Positions 1-9,200 of a stretch of DNA of 21,310 nucleotides are shown here, piece after piece. The stretch's first letter is position 1. Each line of letters opens with the position of its first letter. Location of the stretch: positions 1 through 21,310 of the forward strand of contig CAMYVI010000010.1 of the NCBI GenBank assembly GCA_947302185.1, written 5' to 3'. The stretch comes from an uncultured Lachnospiraceae bacterium (GTDB taxonomy: Bacteria; Bacillota_A; Clostridia; Lachnospirales; Lachnospiraceae). Position numbers and translations under genes: made by a program. The notes beneath the pieces are model-generated. The model saw only the letters and a list, made by a program, of their open reading frames with translations, had not been told where the DNA came from and made no database searches.

Positions 1-13
1 TTACGCGCCGCGA

Positions 14-89
14 ATGTCGCGTCAAGAACGCCGAGGCGTTCTTGAATCTTATTGCGTATGTCGCGTCAAGAACGCCGAGGCGTTCTTAA
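14..89. repeat. Tandem duplicated hairpin repeat
   Basis: A 30-bp unit occurs identically at 14-43 and 58-87 (44-bp period). Each contains inverted arms TCAAGAACGCC / GGCGTTCTTGA around a central GA. In copy 1 the 11-bp arms (22-32 and 35-45) are perfect; in copy 2 the outermost pair is broken (A at 88-89 in place of GA). Only short T stretches follow, so these are either weak tandem terminators of a gene left of the window or an intergenic palindromic repeat. Function is inferred; the repeat itself is directly visible. Confidence 0.8.
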
Positions 90-368
90 ATATCCGTTAT
101 GAAAAAAGGATATAATACTAAATACATTATAATGATACTCAGGCATTTTTACAAGAAAATAAACGGGAACTTAAGTGGAGGAAACAGAGAAACGAATGAC
201 CGGGACGGGATTGGATAAGACAGCGCAAGTTGACGGAATTTGCAAAAGATAGTATTCTGATTAGGCAGAAACAATCATGTTCCGAGACCCGGTAAACGCA
301 GTTAAAATTCATAAGACACGGGAAAAGGTACCGGCAGGATGTTAACATTTTTATGAAAGGAAACAGAT
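90..368 (+). other. Non-coding stretch upstream of proA
   Basis: No convincing gene is seen. There is a perfect -10 hexamer TATAAT at 111-116 without a recognisable -35. A weak promoter candidate lies closer to proA: TTGACG at 230-235, 17 bp, then TATTCT at 253-258. An 18-codon ORF at 196-252 follows a GGAGG about 14 nt upstream, too far for confidence. No T-box signature and no riboswitch were recognised. The ribosome binding site of proA (AAAGGAAA, 356-363) ends the stretch. Confidence 0.4.
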
Positions 369-1646
369 ATGAATATTCGTGAAGAAGCTCACAAGATGAA
401 ACTGGCGTCTCCGAAGCTCGCGGCCACAACCGCCGGGCAGCGCAATGAGGCACTTGCACAGATAGCTGAAGCGTTGAATGATAACAAGGACGCAATTTTT
501 GAGGCGAACAGAACAGATCTCGCCAATGCTGCAGCTTCGGGTGTTTCCGGTGCAGTCGTCAAGCGACTGAAATTTGACGAGGGAAAGCTTCAGGCTGTCA
601 CGGAGGGAATCGGCCAGTTGATCTCCCTGCCGGATCCGATCGGCAAAGTACAGCTTGCGCGTGAATTGGACGCGGGACTTACCATGTACAGGGTGAGCTG
701 CCCGATCGGTGTCATAGGTGTCATTTTTGAGGCCAGACCGGATGCACTTGTTCAGATCTCGACACTCTGCCTGAAGAGCGGGAACTGCGCAATTCTGAAG
801 GGAGGCAAAGAGACTGCCGAGACGAACCGTATTCTTTTCCGTATCATCTATAAGGCAGCCCGTGAGGCAGGCCTGCCGGAAGGCTGCATGCTCCAGGCAG
901 AGCTTCACAATGAAATCGATGAATTGCTTGAATGCGACGGGGATGTGGATCTTCTGATTCCCCGCGGATCGAATCGGTTCGTGAGATATATCATGGATAA
1001 CACGAAAATTCCGGTCATGGGTCACTCGGACGGTATCTGCCATATCTATGTCGACAGAGACTGTGACACGGAAAAAGCCGTGCCGGTCATTATTGATGCC
1101 AAATGCCAGTATACGGCAGCGTGCAATGCTGTGGAGACGCTGCTCGTCCACAGGGATATTGCTGCGGAATTCCTGCCGAAGATTGCAGACGCACTCGGCC
1201 GGGCCGGTGTGAAGATCAGAGGTACCCGGGAAGTCTCCGATATCATTCCGTGTGAGATCATGGGAGAGGATGAGTTCGGAACAGAATACCTGGAGCTGAT
1301 CATTTCCGTTAAGCTTGTTTCAGGTGTGGAAGAAGCCTGCGAACACATAAACCGTTTCGGGTCACATCACACAGATGCCATTCTTACGGAAAATGACGAT
1401 GCTGCCGAGTACTTCATGCAAATGGTAGACTCCGCCGGCGTATACCGGAACATCTCCACCCGGTTCGCAGACGGTTTCCGATACGGATTCGGGGCGGAAG
1501 TCGGAATATCTACCGGCAAGATTCATGCGAGAGGACCGGTCGGGCTCGAAGGTCTTATGACATATAAATACCGGATCGTCGGGGACGGACACATTGTCGG
1601 TGATTATGCGGAGGGCAGAGCAGCATTCCATTTCAGGGATCTGTAA
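369..1646 (+). CDS. proA: Glutamate-5-semialdehyde dehydrogenase (gamma-glutamyl phosphate reductase)
   Basis: Cytoplasmic enzyme that reduces gamma-glutamyl phosphate with NADPH to glutamate-5-semialdehyde, the second step of proline synthesis from glutamate. The 425-aa length fits the ProA family. Visible landmarks: the segment CPIGVIGVIFEARPDA at 111-126, IPRGSN at 197-202, the catalytic cysteine in YTAACNAVETLLVH (Cys252), and the ProA signature region VEEACEHINRFGSHHTDA at 320-337. The ATG at 369 has AAAGGAAA 5-6 nt upstream. A proB partner (glutamate 5-kinase) is not present downstream; it could lie left of the window or elsewhere. No clear terminator separates it from the next gene, an AraC-type regulator that is probably functionally unrelated. 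Confidence 0.96.
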   Translation: MNIREEAHKMKLASPKLAATTAGQRNEALAQIAEALNDNKDAIFEANRTDLANAAASGVSGAVVKRLKFDEGKLQAVTEGIGQLISLPDPIGKVQLARELDAGLTMYRVSCPIGVIGVIFEARPDALVQISTLCLKSGNCAILKGGKETAETNRILFRIIYKAAREAGLPEGCMLQAELHNEIDELLECDGDVDLLIPRGSNRFVRYIMDNTKIPVMGHSDGICHIYVDRDCDTEKAVPVIIDAKCQYTAACNAVETLLVHRDIAAEFLPKIADALGRAGVKIRGTREVSDIIPCEIMGEDEFGTEYLELIISVKLVSGVEEACEHINRFGSHHTDAILTENDDAAEYFMQMVDSAGVYRNISTRFADGFRYGFGAEVGISTGKIHARGPVGLEGLMTYKYRIVGDGHIVGDYAEGRAAFHFRDL

Positions 1647-1734
1647 ACGCTGCTGCGCACTTTGATATCTTCATTATAGAACAAGAGGTAATACATTTTC
1701 GAACGAGTCAACGGTTCGGGAACGGACTTTGGAG

Positions 1735-2679
1735 ATGCCGAAACAGAAGAAACAGATTGAATTCAGATTTTATAATATGCCCGAAGGAGACTACGTCCTT
1801 CCGAAACTCGGGCAGGGGTGGGAGCAGGAATACGGACTCGGACTTGACCGGATGCTGCATTTTCATAATTATCTGGAAATAGGTTACTGCTATCACGGAA
1901 AAGGAGAACTGGTCATAGAGGACCGCACCTACAATTATACGGATGACTGTTTTTCGATTATTCCGCAGAACCTGCCGCACACGACCATAAGCGCTCCCGG
2001 AAGTATCTGTAAATGGGAGTTCCTGTTCATCGATATTGAGGCATTCATCCGCGATATGTACAGAGATACTCTTCTGTCCTGTGAAGATATTATAAGAATC
2101 GTGAATAAGCGCGGGACGATGAAAACGAAGAAGAATCATCCTGATCTGGCAAGGCTTGTCATAAGCATAATCGAGGAGAGCAGGAGGAAAGATAAGTATT
2201 ACAGACAGAGCATAAAAGGCTACTTGTATGCCCTTGTTGTGGAGATCATGCGTATAGATGAGGAGTGGGAGCAGGCAAAGCACGTCAGCCGTATTAATAA
2301 TCACATAAAAGAGGCTATCAACTATATAAGCGGGAAATATGCCGAAGAAATCAGGATACAGGAACTGGCGGATGCGTGCGGGCTCAGCGAGAGCCACTTT
2401 CGGCGTATTTTTGTGGAATGTATGGGGATGAAGCCCGTAGAGTATATTAATTATGTCAGAATCAGGAAAGCATGTGCTCTTATTCGGAAGGAAGATATTT
2501 CCATGGAGGATGTCTGTTACAGAGTAGGGTATCAGACGCCTTCCACATTTAACAGGAATTTTCGGATCGTCACCGGAATGTCTCCTCGCGAATGGAAAGC
2601 GGAAGACAGTAACCATGCAAATGATTTTCGCATTAACGTGCGTCTCGGGTGGGAGGCGAAAACTCCCGAGGATTCCTGA
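1735..2679 (+). CDS. AraC-family transcriptional regulator of the sugar locus
   Basis: Predicted DNA-binding regulator of 314 aa. The N-terminal part (about residues 8-110) looks like an AraC-type cupin sensor, with HFHNYLEIGYCYHGKGEL at 42-59 and FSIIPQNLPH at 73-82. The C-terminal part (about 188-290) carries two helix-turn-helix motifs: IRIQELADACGLSESHFRRI, then MEDVCYRVGYQTPSTFNRNF and the family-typical GMSPREW. It precedes a sugar ABC transporter and beta-galactosidase, so local control of that operon by a galactoside is inferred. Start choice: ATG 1735 has ACGGA 8 nt upstream; an in-frame TTG at 1729 is possible and adds two residues. Similar AraC regulators sit beside many CUT1 sugar operons. 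Confidence 0.9.
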   Translation: MPKQKKQIEFRFYNMPEGDYVLPKLGQGWEQEYGLGLDRMLHFHNYLEIGYCYHGKGELVIEDRTYNYTDDCFSIIPQNLPHTTISAPGSICKWEFLFIDIEAFIRDMYRDTLLSCEDIIRIVNKRGTMKTKKNHPDLARLVISIIEESRRKDKYYRQSIKGYLYALVVEIMRIDEEWEQAKHVSRINNHIKEAINYISGKYAEEIRIQELADACGLSESHFRRIFVECMGMKPVEYINYVRIRKACALIRKEDISMEDVCYRVGYQTPSTFNRNFRIVTGMSPREWKAEDSNHANDFRINVRLGWEAKTPEDS

Positions 2680-2748
2680 TGAAAAAAGAACAGAACTGCT
2701 TATTTGCTTCTGTCGCGATAAAAGGATCATTTTAGAACAATGACCGGC

Positions 2749-2777
2749 ACAGACACGGAGTCCGAATCTGTTTTTTT
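2749..2777 (+). terminator. Probable intrinsic terminator of the AraC-type gene
   Basis: ACAGA (2749-2753) pairs with TCTGT (2767-2771), and CGG with CCG inside after a 2x2 internal loop. A run of seven T (2771-2777) follows. The stem is short but the T-tract is strong, implying that the binding-protein operon has its own promoter. Confidence 0.5.
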
Positions 2778-2788
2778 GTCGAATAAAA

Positions 2789-2809
2789 TGCACGATTTTG
2801 CACAAATGA
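2789..2809 (+). promoter_or_regulatory. Candidate AraC-type operator with direct repeats
   Basis: TGCAC occurs at 2789-2793 and again at 2799-2803, one helical turn apart, within TGCACGATTTTGCACAAATG. A related word, TCGTACAATTTGCACAAA, recurs at 2884-2901. The site is about 40 bp upstream of a -10 hexamer that lacks a good -35, the usual geometry for an activator-dependent promoter. That the neighbouring AraC-type protein binds here is inference. Confidence 0.45.
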
Positions 2810-2846
2810 GGATTGATAATAACAACAAATACAGTTATGATTAGTA

Positions 2847-2852
2847 TATAAT
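2847..2852 (+). promoter_or_regulatory. -10 element of the sugar transporter operon
   Basis: Perfect TATAAT at 2847-2852. At 17 bp upstream the sequence is AACAAA, a poor -35, which suggests dependence on an activator. A start of transcription near 2859 would give a leader of about 90 nt before the ATG at 2950. Confidence 0.5.
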
Positions 2853-2880
2853 AGCAGTATGTTAAAGATTCATGGGAATA

Positions 2881-2927
2881 AAATCGTACAATTTGCACAA
2901 AAATGAATATGCAAAAATGTGCGATTT
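2881..2927. promoter_or_regulatory. Imperfect long inverted repeat in the operon leader
   Basis: AAATCGTACAATTTGCA (2881-2897) is mirrored by TGCAAAAATGTGCGATTT (2910-2927) with a 12-nt centre. The words resemble the upstream direct-repeat site at 2789-2809. The inverted repeat ends about 10 nt before the AAAGGAGG ribosome binding site (2937-2944). It could be a second operator that causes repression, or an RNA hairpin that gates translation. Confidence 0.5.
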
Positions 2928-2949
2928 CCCGCAAAAAAAGGAGGTCTAT

Positions 2950-4293
2950 ATGAAAAAGAAACTATTATCCGTATTTCTTGTCGGAACTATGGCGGTTGCA
3001 TCTCTGGCAGGATGCGGCGGCTCCGGCGGCTCATCCGCAGGAACTGCCGATACATCCACGGCGGCAGCGGCTCAGGCAGAAGGTGCAGGCGACGGACAGC
3101 ATTCCCTGACTGTTTCCGCATGGGATGCCAATTTTAACATTCCGGCTTTACAGGCAGCTGCTGATGACTACAAAGCCAACGTCGATCCGGATTTCGAGCT
3201 CATCATCAATGAGGTATCGGGTTCTTCCGATATCGAGACAGCTATCACGACAGCGGGAAGTGCAGGCGATTACAGCCAGCTTTCGGACATTGTCCTTTTC
3301 CAGGACCATTATATTCAGAAATATGTAGCAGATTATCCGGATGCATGGACTCCGGTCGAAGGTGCTGATATAGACTGGAGCGATTTCGGCGAGGAAAAAC
3401 TTTCCTACAGCACGATCGACGGAAAGCATTACGGTGTTCCGGTAGATAACGGTACCTGCATCTTCGCATACCGCACGGATATTCTTGAAGAAGCCGGCTA
3501 TACGCTTGCGGATGTCACGGACTGCACATGGGAGAAATGGATCTCCATCGGTGAGGATGTCTACAACAAGACAGGTAAGTACCTCCTCTCCATGGACGGC
3601 GACGGCAACGATCTTCCGTACATTATGCTTCAGGCAGAAGGCACTTCTCAGTTCAAAGACGGCCAGCCGTACATCGCCGAGAACGAGACTATGATTAAAT
3701 GCGTGAATATCATTCTCGAAGCAATGCAGAAGAACGCTCTGTATCTTGCCAACAGCTGGTCCGATTATACAGATCAGACAATTCAGGGCGATATGGTAGC
3801 GGGCGTTATGAACGGAAACTGGATCATTCCGACAATAAAGCAGGTCGCTGACAACTCCGGTAAATGGGAAATCACGAACATCCCGACAATTAACGGCGGC
3901 GGCGGATATGCATCAAACGGCGGTTCTTCTCTGTATATCACGAGCAACTGCGCAAATGCCGATCTTGCCAAGGACTTCCTGGCCAAGACATTCGGCGGTT
4001 CCACTGTTACTTATGACAAGGCTCTGACAGACGGCGGCGTTATCACATGCTGCGTTTCCGCAGGCCAGTCCGATATCTATCAACAGGGCGTAGAGTACTT
4101 CAACGATCAGCCGATTTATACCGACATCGTTGAGATGGGTACTCATGTACCGGTCGTTGAGCAGAGCGATTATCATTATGATTGCCGCAGACTGGTCGCT
4201 GCCGCTATCATCAACGCTGCACAGGGCGGTGCTTCGGTAGAAGATGCATTGAAGGATGCCGAAGAGCAGCTCAGATTCCAGATGGGTCTGTAA
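2950..4293 (+). CDS. Carbohydrate ABC transporter substrate-binding lipoprotein
   Basis: Extracellular, membrane-anchored sugar-binding protein of 447 aa. A lipoprotein signal peptide is clear: MKKK, a hydrophobic stretch, then lipobox LAGC with the lipidated cysteine at residue 22. A Gly/Ser/Ala/Thr-rich linker runs to about residue 50, followed by an extracellular solute-binding family 1 type fold (SAWDANFNIPALQAAADDY near the start of the mature domain, NGNWIIPTIKQVADNSGKW in the C-terminal half). The ATG at 2950 is chosen over an in-frame upstream ATG at 2872 because AAAGGAGG lies 5-6 nt before it and the signal peptide begins exactly there. It is first in an operon with two CUT1-type permeases and a GH2 beta-galactosidase, so a galactoside or galacto-oligosaccharide ligand is inferred. 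It is unusually rich in Asp and Tyr. Confidence 0.93.
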   Translation: MKKKLLSVFLVGTMAVASLAGCGGSGGSSAGTADTSTAAAAQAEGAGDGQHSLTVSAWDANFNIPALQAAADDYKANVDPDFELIINEVSGSSDIETAITTAGSAGDYSQLSDIVLFQDHYIQKYVADYPDAWTPVEGADIDWSDFGEEKLSYSTIDGKHYGVPVDNGTCIFAYRTDILEEAGYTLADVTDCTWEKWISIGEDVYNKTGKYLLSMDGDGNDLPYIMLQAEGTSQFKDGQPYIAENETMIKCVNIILEAMQKNALYLANSWSDYTDQTIQGDMVAGVMNGNWIIPTIKQVADNSGKWEITNIPTINGGGGYASNGGSSLYITSNCANADLAKDFLAKTFGGSTVTYDKALTDGGVITCCVSAGQSDIYQQGVEYFNDQPIYTDIVEMGTHVPVVEQSDYHYDCRRLVAAAIINAAQGGASVEDALKDAEEQLRFQMGL

Positions 4294-4327
4294 TTATTCG
4301 AAGACAATAATTAAGAATAAGAGTCAG

Positions 4328-4355
4328 GCGGGGAACCGGTGCTCCGGTTCCCCGC
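4328..4355 (+). terminator. Intercistronic hairpin, probable attenuator or mRNA stabiliser
   Basis: A perfect 12-bp stem GCGGGGAACCGG / CCGGTTCCCCGC with a TGCT loop is followed only by TTCTTC. It sits between the binding-protein gene and the first permease. Such hairpins are known to keep binding-protein transcripts in excess over permease transcripts; partial readthrough is therefore inferred rather than full termination. Confidence 0.7.
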
Positions 4356-4385
4356 TTCTTCACAGATAAGGAAGGAGGTCAAATC

Positions 4386-5282
4386 TTGAAGAAACAGGGA
4401 AAAAGCGTAACTGCAAAACAGGAGAGGGCAGGATGGATGTTTTTGATTCCTGCAACACTTCTCATCTTCATCATGAGTTTTTATCCGATCATTCAGGCGC
4501 TCCTTACGTCGTTCAAGACCGGATCCAGCGCAAATATGCAGTGGGCGAAGCCGCTCACCTATAACTATACCAGAATGTTCTCAGACAAGCTCTTTATGCG
4601 GTCTGTAACAAATACATTCCTCTATCTCATTATTCAGGTTCCGATCATGCTGATCCTCGCAATCCTGCTTGCTCAGCTGCTGAACAACCGGGATTTGAAA
4701 TTCAGAGGTCTGTTCCGCACCTGTGTGTTCCTCCCGTGCGCAACCGCTCTGGTTTCCTACTCGCTTATTTTTAAGTCTCTGTTCGCGACACAGGGTCTTA
4801 TCAATTCGATTCTCCAGAGCCTCCATCTCACGAGCTCGAATATAAACTTCCTCGGAACTGCATGGACCGCAAAGATGGTCATTATCTTAGCCCTGATCTG
4901 GAGATGGACAGGTTATAACATGGTATTCTATCTCGCAGGCTTACAGGGGATCGAGTATTCAGTCTATGAGGCAGCCAAAATTGACGGTGCTAACGGCTGG
5001 AAGACGTTCTGGCATATTACGGTTCCGCTTCTTCGTCCGACAATCATCATGACATTCATCATGTCCATAAACGGAACCCTTCAGCTGTTCGACGAGTCCG
5101 TCAACCTGACGGCCGGCGGACCTGCCAACTCGACGATTACGATGTCTCATTACATTTATAACAATTCTTTCGGACAGGGCGTTGCGAATTTCGGCTACGC
5201 GTCCGCCATGTCGTTCTTCGTCTTTATCCTTGTCGCAGTACTTGCGATCATAAATCTGAAAGTAGGTGATACACGTGACTGA
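4386..5282 (+). CDS. Sugar ABC transporter permease, MalF/LacF type (CUT1)
   Basis: Integral membrane permease of 298 aa with about six hydrophobic segments (first near residues 17-42). The ATPase-docking EAA loop is visible as EAAKIDGANGWKTFWHITVP at 195-214, matching the CUT1 consensus EAA..DGA....F..I..P. The TTG start at 4386 is supported by AAGGAGG at 4371-4377, 8 nt upstream, and no ATG occurs for the next 17 codons. Pairs with the following permease to form the channel for the sugar delivered by the upstream lipoprotein. Its last codons overlap the next gene. No ATP-binding subunit follows; Firmicutes CUT1 systems often share one ATPase (MsmX/MsmK) encoded elsewhere. Confidence 0.93.
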   Translation: MKKQGKSVTAKQERAGWMFLIPATLLIFIMSFYPIIQALLTSFKTGSSANMQWAKPLTYNYTRMFSDKLFMRSVTNTFLYLIIQVPIMLILAILLAQLLNNRDLKFRGLFRTCVFLPCATALVSYSLIFKSLFATQGLINSILQSLHLTSSNINFLGTAWTAKMVIILALIWRWTGYNMVFYLAGLQGIEYSVYEAAKIDGANGWKTFWHITVPLLRPTIIMTFIMSINGTLQLFDESVNLTAGGPANSTITMSHYIYNNSFGQGVANFGYASAMSFFVFILVAVLAIINLKVGDTRD

Positions 5283-6105
5283 GAAGAAAAACCGTTCTAT
5301 GATACAGAGAAGGCTCATCCCTTCCTACATCTTTCTCACAATCGTATCTTTTATTTCGGTGTTCCCGCTCTACTGGATGGTTACGGCAGCTACCAACAAG
5401 AGTGTTGATGTGGCAAGAGGAAAGATCTTTTTCGGCGGATACCTGATGGAGAACTGGAAGAGACTGCTCCAGCTGCAGGATCTTGGCGGGGCCATGAAGA
5501 ATTCATTCGTTTACGCGATCGTTCAGACAGTGCTTGCGCTGTTCATCTGTTCACTCGCCGGTTACGGTTTTGAGCTTTATCACGATAAGCAGAAAGACCT
5601 TTTGTTCTCGATTCTTCTGCTGGCTATGATGGTACCGGGCGTAGCGACAATGATTCCGCTCTTTAAGATCATGGTCAAGCTTGGCTTCCTGAACAGTGTA
5701 TGGGGCTTCATGCTTCCGGGTATCTCCACACCGTTCCTGATCATGATGTTCCGGCAGAACTCCAGAAACTTCCCGATTGATATCATGGAAGCTGCACGAA
5801 TAGACGGTCTCGGCGAAGTGCAGATTTTCTTCCAGATGTATCTGCCGGTCATGAAGGCAACATATGCGGCAGCGGCGGTTATCACATTTATGAACGCATG
5901 GAATGCTTATCTCTGGCCGAGAGTCATCATGACGGATCAGAAAGCTCAGACGATGCCGATGCTTATCGCTAACCTTGCTGCAGGTTACACGATTGATTAC
6001 GGTGTACTGATGCTGGGCGTTCTTTTCTGCTCGATTCCGACGATGGTCATCTTCTTCATTCTGCAGAAACAGTTCACAGAAGGTATTACCGGTGCGGTCA
6101 AGTAA
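5275..6105 (+). CDS. Sugar ABC transporter permease, MalG/LacG type (CUT1)
   Basis: Second membrane permease, 276 aa from GTG 5275. It has about six membrane segments and an EAA loop, EAARIDGLGEVQIFFQMYLP (about residues 174-193), followed by AFMNAWNAYLWP-like sequence (FMNAWNAYLWPRV) typical of MalG-type permeases. The GTG at 5275 is preferred because TAGGTG (5263-5268) precedes it at proper spacing; an in-frame GTG at 5266 overlaps that ribosome binding site. It overlaps the 3' end of the preceding permease by 8 bp, indicating translational coupling. Together with the upstream lipoprotein and permease it forms one import system. Confidence 0.92.
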   Translation: MTEKKNRSMIQRRLIPSYIFLTIVSFISVFPLYWMVTAATNKSVDVARGKIFFGGYLMENWKRLLQLQDLGGAMKNSFVYAIVQTVLALFICSLAGYGFELYHDKQKDLLFSILLLAMMVPGVATMIPLFKIMVKLGFLNSVWGFMLPGISTPFLIMMFRQNSRNFPIDIMEAARIDGLGEVQIFFQMYLPVMKATYAAAAVITFMNAWNAYLWPRVIMTDQKAQTMPMLIANLAAGYTIDYGVLMLGVLFCSIPTMVIFFILQKQFTEGITGAVK

Positions 6106-6127
6106 TAATCAGGTGTTGTAATGAAAG

Positions 6128-6191
6128 GGGATGCCACAATTCCCTGGCAGTAACACGATGTTTTGCCGGGACGATGGTGGCATTCCTTTTT
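6128..6191 (+). terminator. Branched terminator-like structure between permease and beta-galactosidase genes
   Basis: GGGATGCCAC (6128-6137) pairs with GTGGCATTCC (6177-6186) with one G-U pair, followed by TTTTT (6187-6191). Inside, CCTGGC and GCCGGG form a second stem. A T-tail suggests termination, perhaps partial, since the next gene belongs functionally to the same pathway and no separate strong promoter was seen before it. Confidence 0.65.
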
Positions 6192-6207
6192 CGTTTAAGG
6201 AGATTTT

Positions 6208-9200
6208 ATGTCAGAATTTAATTATGAGATAGTAAGAAACCCCGAAATTTTCCGGGAGAACCGCCTTGATGCTCACTCTGATCACGAGTATTACAGCCAT
6301 GAGAATGGTGTGCCGGCGGGGGTATCTGATTTCAAGGTCAGCCTGAACGGCGTCTGGAAATTCATGTGGGCGAAGAATTATGAGAGCTGCCTTAAAGAAT
6401 TTGCTTCCATGGAGATCGACTGTCACAGCTGGGATACGATTCGGGTCCCCGCCCATATTCAGATGGAAGGGTACGGACATCCGCAGTATGTCAATGTGCA
6501 GTATCCGTGGGACGGATCCGAAGATATAAGACCCGGTCAGATTCCCGAAGAGTTCAATCCTGTTGCAAGCTATGTGAAGTATTTTCGGGTACCGGACAAA
6601 ATGCTCAATCGCCCGATATACATCACATTTGACGGTACGGAAAGCGGGATGGCGCTCTGGCTGAACGGACATTATATCGGATATGCCGAGGACAGCTTTA
6701 CGCCGTCAGAGTTCGAACTGACCCCATACATAAAATATGATGGGGAAAATAAACTGGCTGTGCAGGTATTCCGATTCACTGCGGGCAGCTGGCTGGAAGA
6801 TCAGGATTTTTTCCGCTTCAGCGGCATTTTCAGAGATGTATATCTCTATACAGTTCCGGATGTACACGTCCGGGATCTCAAAATACAAACGATTCTTGAC
6901 GATGATTACCGTGATGCGGATCTCGCGGTTACTCTGAAATCCTGGGGAAAAGGAATGGCAAGACTGACACTTCTTGACGGTCAGACAATCGTTAATGAGG
7001 CGGATGCGGTTCTGACGTCTCTTCCGGACGGGACTGAAGTACATCTGGATGTGGAAAATCCCAGAAAATGGAGCGCGGAGAAACCGGAACTGTATGATCT
7101 GAAAATAGAGGTATTTGATGAGGACGACCGGTTCATGGAGGTCATCGTCGAAAAAGTAGGATTCCGCAGATTTGAACTCATCCGTAATATAATGTGTATT
7201 AACGGCAAACGGATAGTATTCCGCGGCGTTAACAGGCATGAGTTCTCACCGGTGAGCGGAAGATGCGTTCCGGACAGTTATGCGGAGCAGGACGTCATTC
7301 TCATGAAACGGAACAACATAAATGCTATCCGGACGAGCCATTATCCGAATCGTACAGCCCTTTACCGACTATGTGACAAATACGGTCTCTATATGATCGA
7401 CGAGAACAATATGGAAAGTCACGGCGTATTTGACGCCGTTATAAATCACAAAGTGCCTCTTGAGGAGGCAGTTCCGGGTAACAGAAAAGAATATCTGGAG
7501 CTGCTTCTCGACCGGGCAAAGTCAATGTATGAGAGGGATAAGAATCATCCCGCAGTACTCATCTGGTCCTGCGGCAACGAGAGTTTCGGCGGTGAGGTCA
7601 TTTATCGCATGCATGAAGCATTCCACCGGTGGGATCACACGAGACTGGTCCACTATGAAGGAATCAGCGGGGACCGTCGGTTCCCGGATACATCCGATAT
7701 GGAAAGCACCATGTATGCTACGGTAGAGGATATTAAAAAGTGGCTCTCACTGAATCGGGAAAAGCCGTATATAAACTGTGAGTACACGCATGCTATGGGA
7801 AATTCATGCGGCGCTATGCACAAATATACGGATCTGACTGAAAAGGAACCTTTGTTCCAGGGCGGTTTCATCTGGGATTACATAGACCAGGCGATACTTA
7901 CTAAAGACCGTTACGGAAACGAATTTCTCGGATACGGAGGAGATTTCGACGACCGGCCGAATGACGGAAGTTTTTCGGGAAACGGAATCGTGTATGGGAG
8001 ATACAGGGATGCATCGCCCAAGATGCAGGAGGTAAAGTTCAATTATCAGGACATAAAGGTCGCTTTTGAAGGTACGAGCATTCTGGTCAGAAACAACAGC
8101 CTTTTTACTGACACCGGGGAATATGACTGTATCATTACTCTTGAAAAGGAGGGTGAACTGTTAGAAGAGCACCGCGGTCAAATTAGTGTATTACCTCTCA
8201 CAGAGGGCTGTCTGCCGTGTCCTCTTGCCTATCCGGAAGAGGAAGGTGAATATGTGCTCACGGTTTCCTTCCGTCTCAAAGAGGACACAATATGGGCTGA
8301 ACGAGGCCATGAGGTCGCTTACGGCCAGAAAATTATAGGAAAGCGGAAAAATGCCGGTCATATCAAATCCGCTATGAAGGTCGTCGAAGGCTGGAATAAT
8401 ATCGGCGTTAAGGGAGATGACTATGAGATTCTTTTCTCGATTTTGCACGGAGGTCTTGTGTCTTATCGCTACTGCGGCAAAGAGCTTCTGAAAAGGAGGC
8501 CCATGCCTAATTTCTGGAGAGCTTTGACGGAAAATGATAATGCTAACCTGCTTCCGTTCCGTGCGGGAGACTGGAAGATCGCGAGCATGTATGCTACTCA
8601 TAAGTATCATCACGGACGGCGGAGCACGGAGTGTACGTGGGAGCACGGAGAAGACAGTGTGACGGTGACTTACACGTATCACCTCCCCACAAAACCGGCT
8701 AAAGACTGCAGGGTCAGCTATCTGGTACACAGTGACGGTATCGTAGATGTCAGGATGCTGATGGATGCATCGGCCGACGTCGGGGAGCTTCCGGAATTCA
8801 GTATGATGTTCACCCTGGATGCAGATTATGAAAATGTTATGTGGTACGGAAGAGGGCCGGAAGAGACATACGCAGACAGAAAGCATGCCAAAATGGGCGT
8901 GTTCAGGAACAGAGTTTCTGACAATATATCAAAATATCTTGTTCCGCAGGAGTGCGGGAACAAGACAGATGTGCGCTTCGCCGAGGTGACCGATTTACGC
9001 GGCAGGGGCATTCGATTCGAGGGAGATTCCCTTAGCATGTCCGTACTGCCCTATACGCCTCATGAGATAGACAATGCGACACATCCCAATGAGCTTCCGC
9101 CGGTGATCAACACGTATGTGCGTGTCGGACTGACCCAGATGGGCATAGGCGGGGATGATACCTGGGGAGCGCTGACACATCCGGAGTATCGGATTGACAA

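Noticed and set aside
196..252. 18-codon ORF upstream of proA
   Set aside because: Ribosome binding site about 14 nt away, no proline or other regulatory codon run, and no terminator/antiterminator pair seen.
351..1151. 266-codon open frame antisense to proA
   Set aside because: No recognisable domain, and proA on the other strand is certain.
1708..2934. Long open frame (408 codons) antisense to the AraC-family gene
   Set aside because: It is a mirror of a well-supported coding region, has no family motifs, and crosses the promoter and terminator signals of the sense genes.
2872..2949. Upstream in-frame ATG for the solute-binding protein
   Set aside because: Would place 26 hydrophilic residues before a textbook lipoprotein signal peptide and lacks a ribosome binding site; ATG 2950 has AAAGGAGG.
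8191..8886. 231-codon open frame antisense to the beta-galactosidase gene
   Set aside because: Shadow of the LacZ C-terminal domain; composition is not protein-like.
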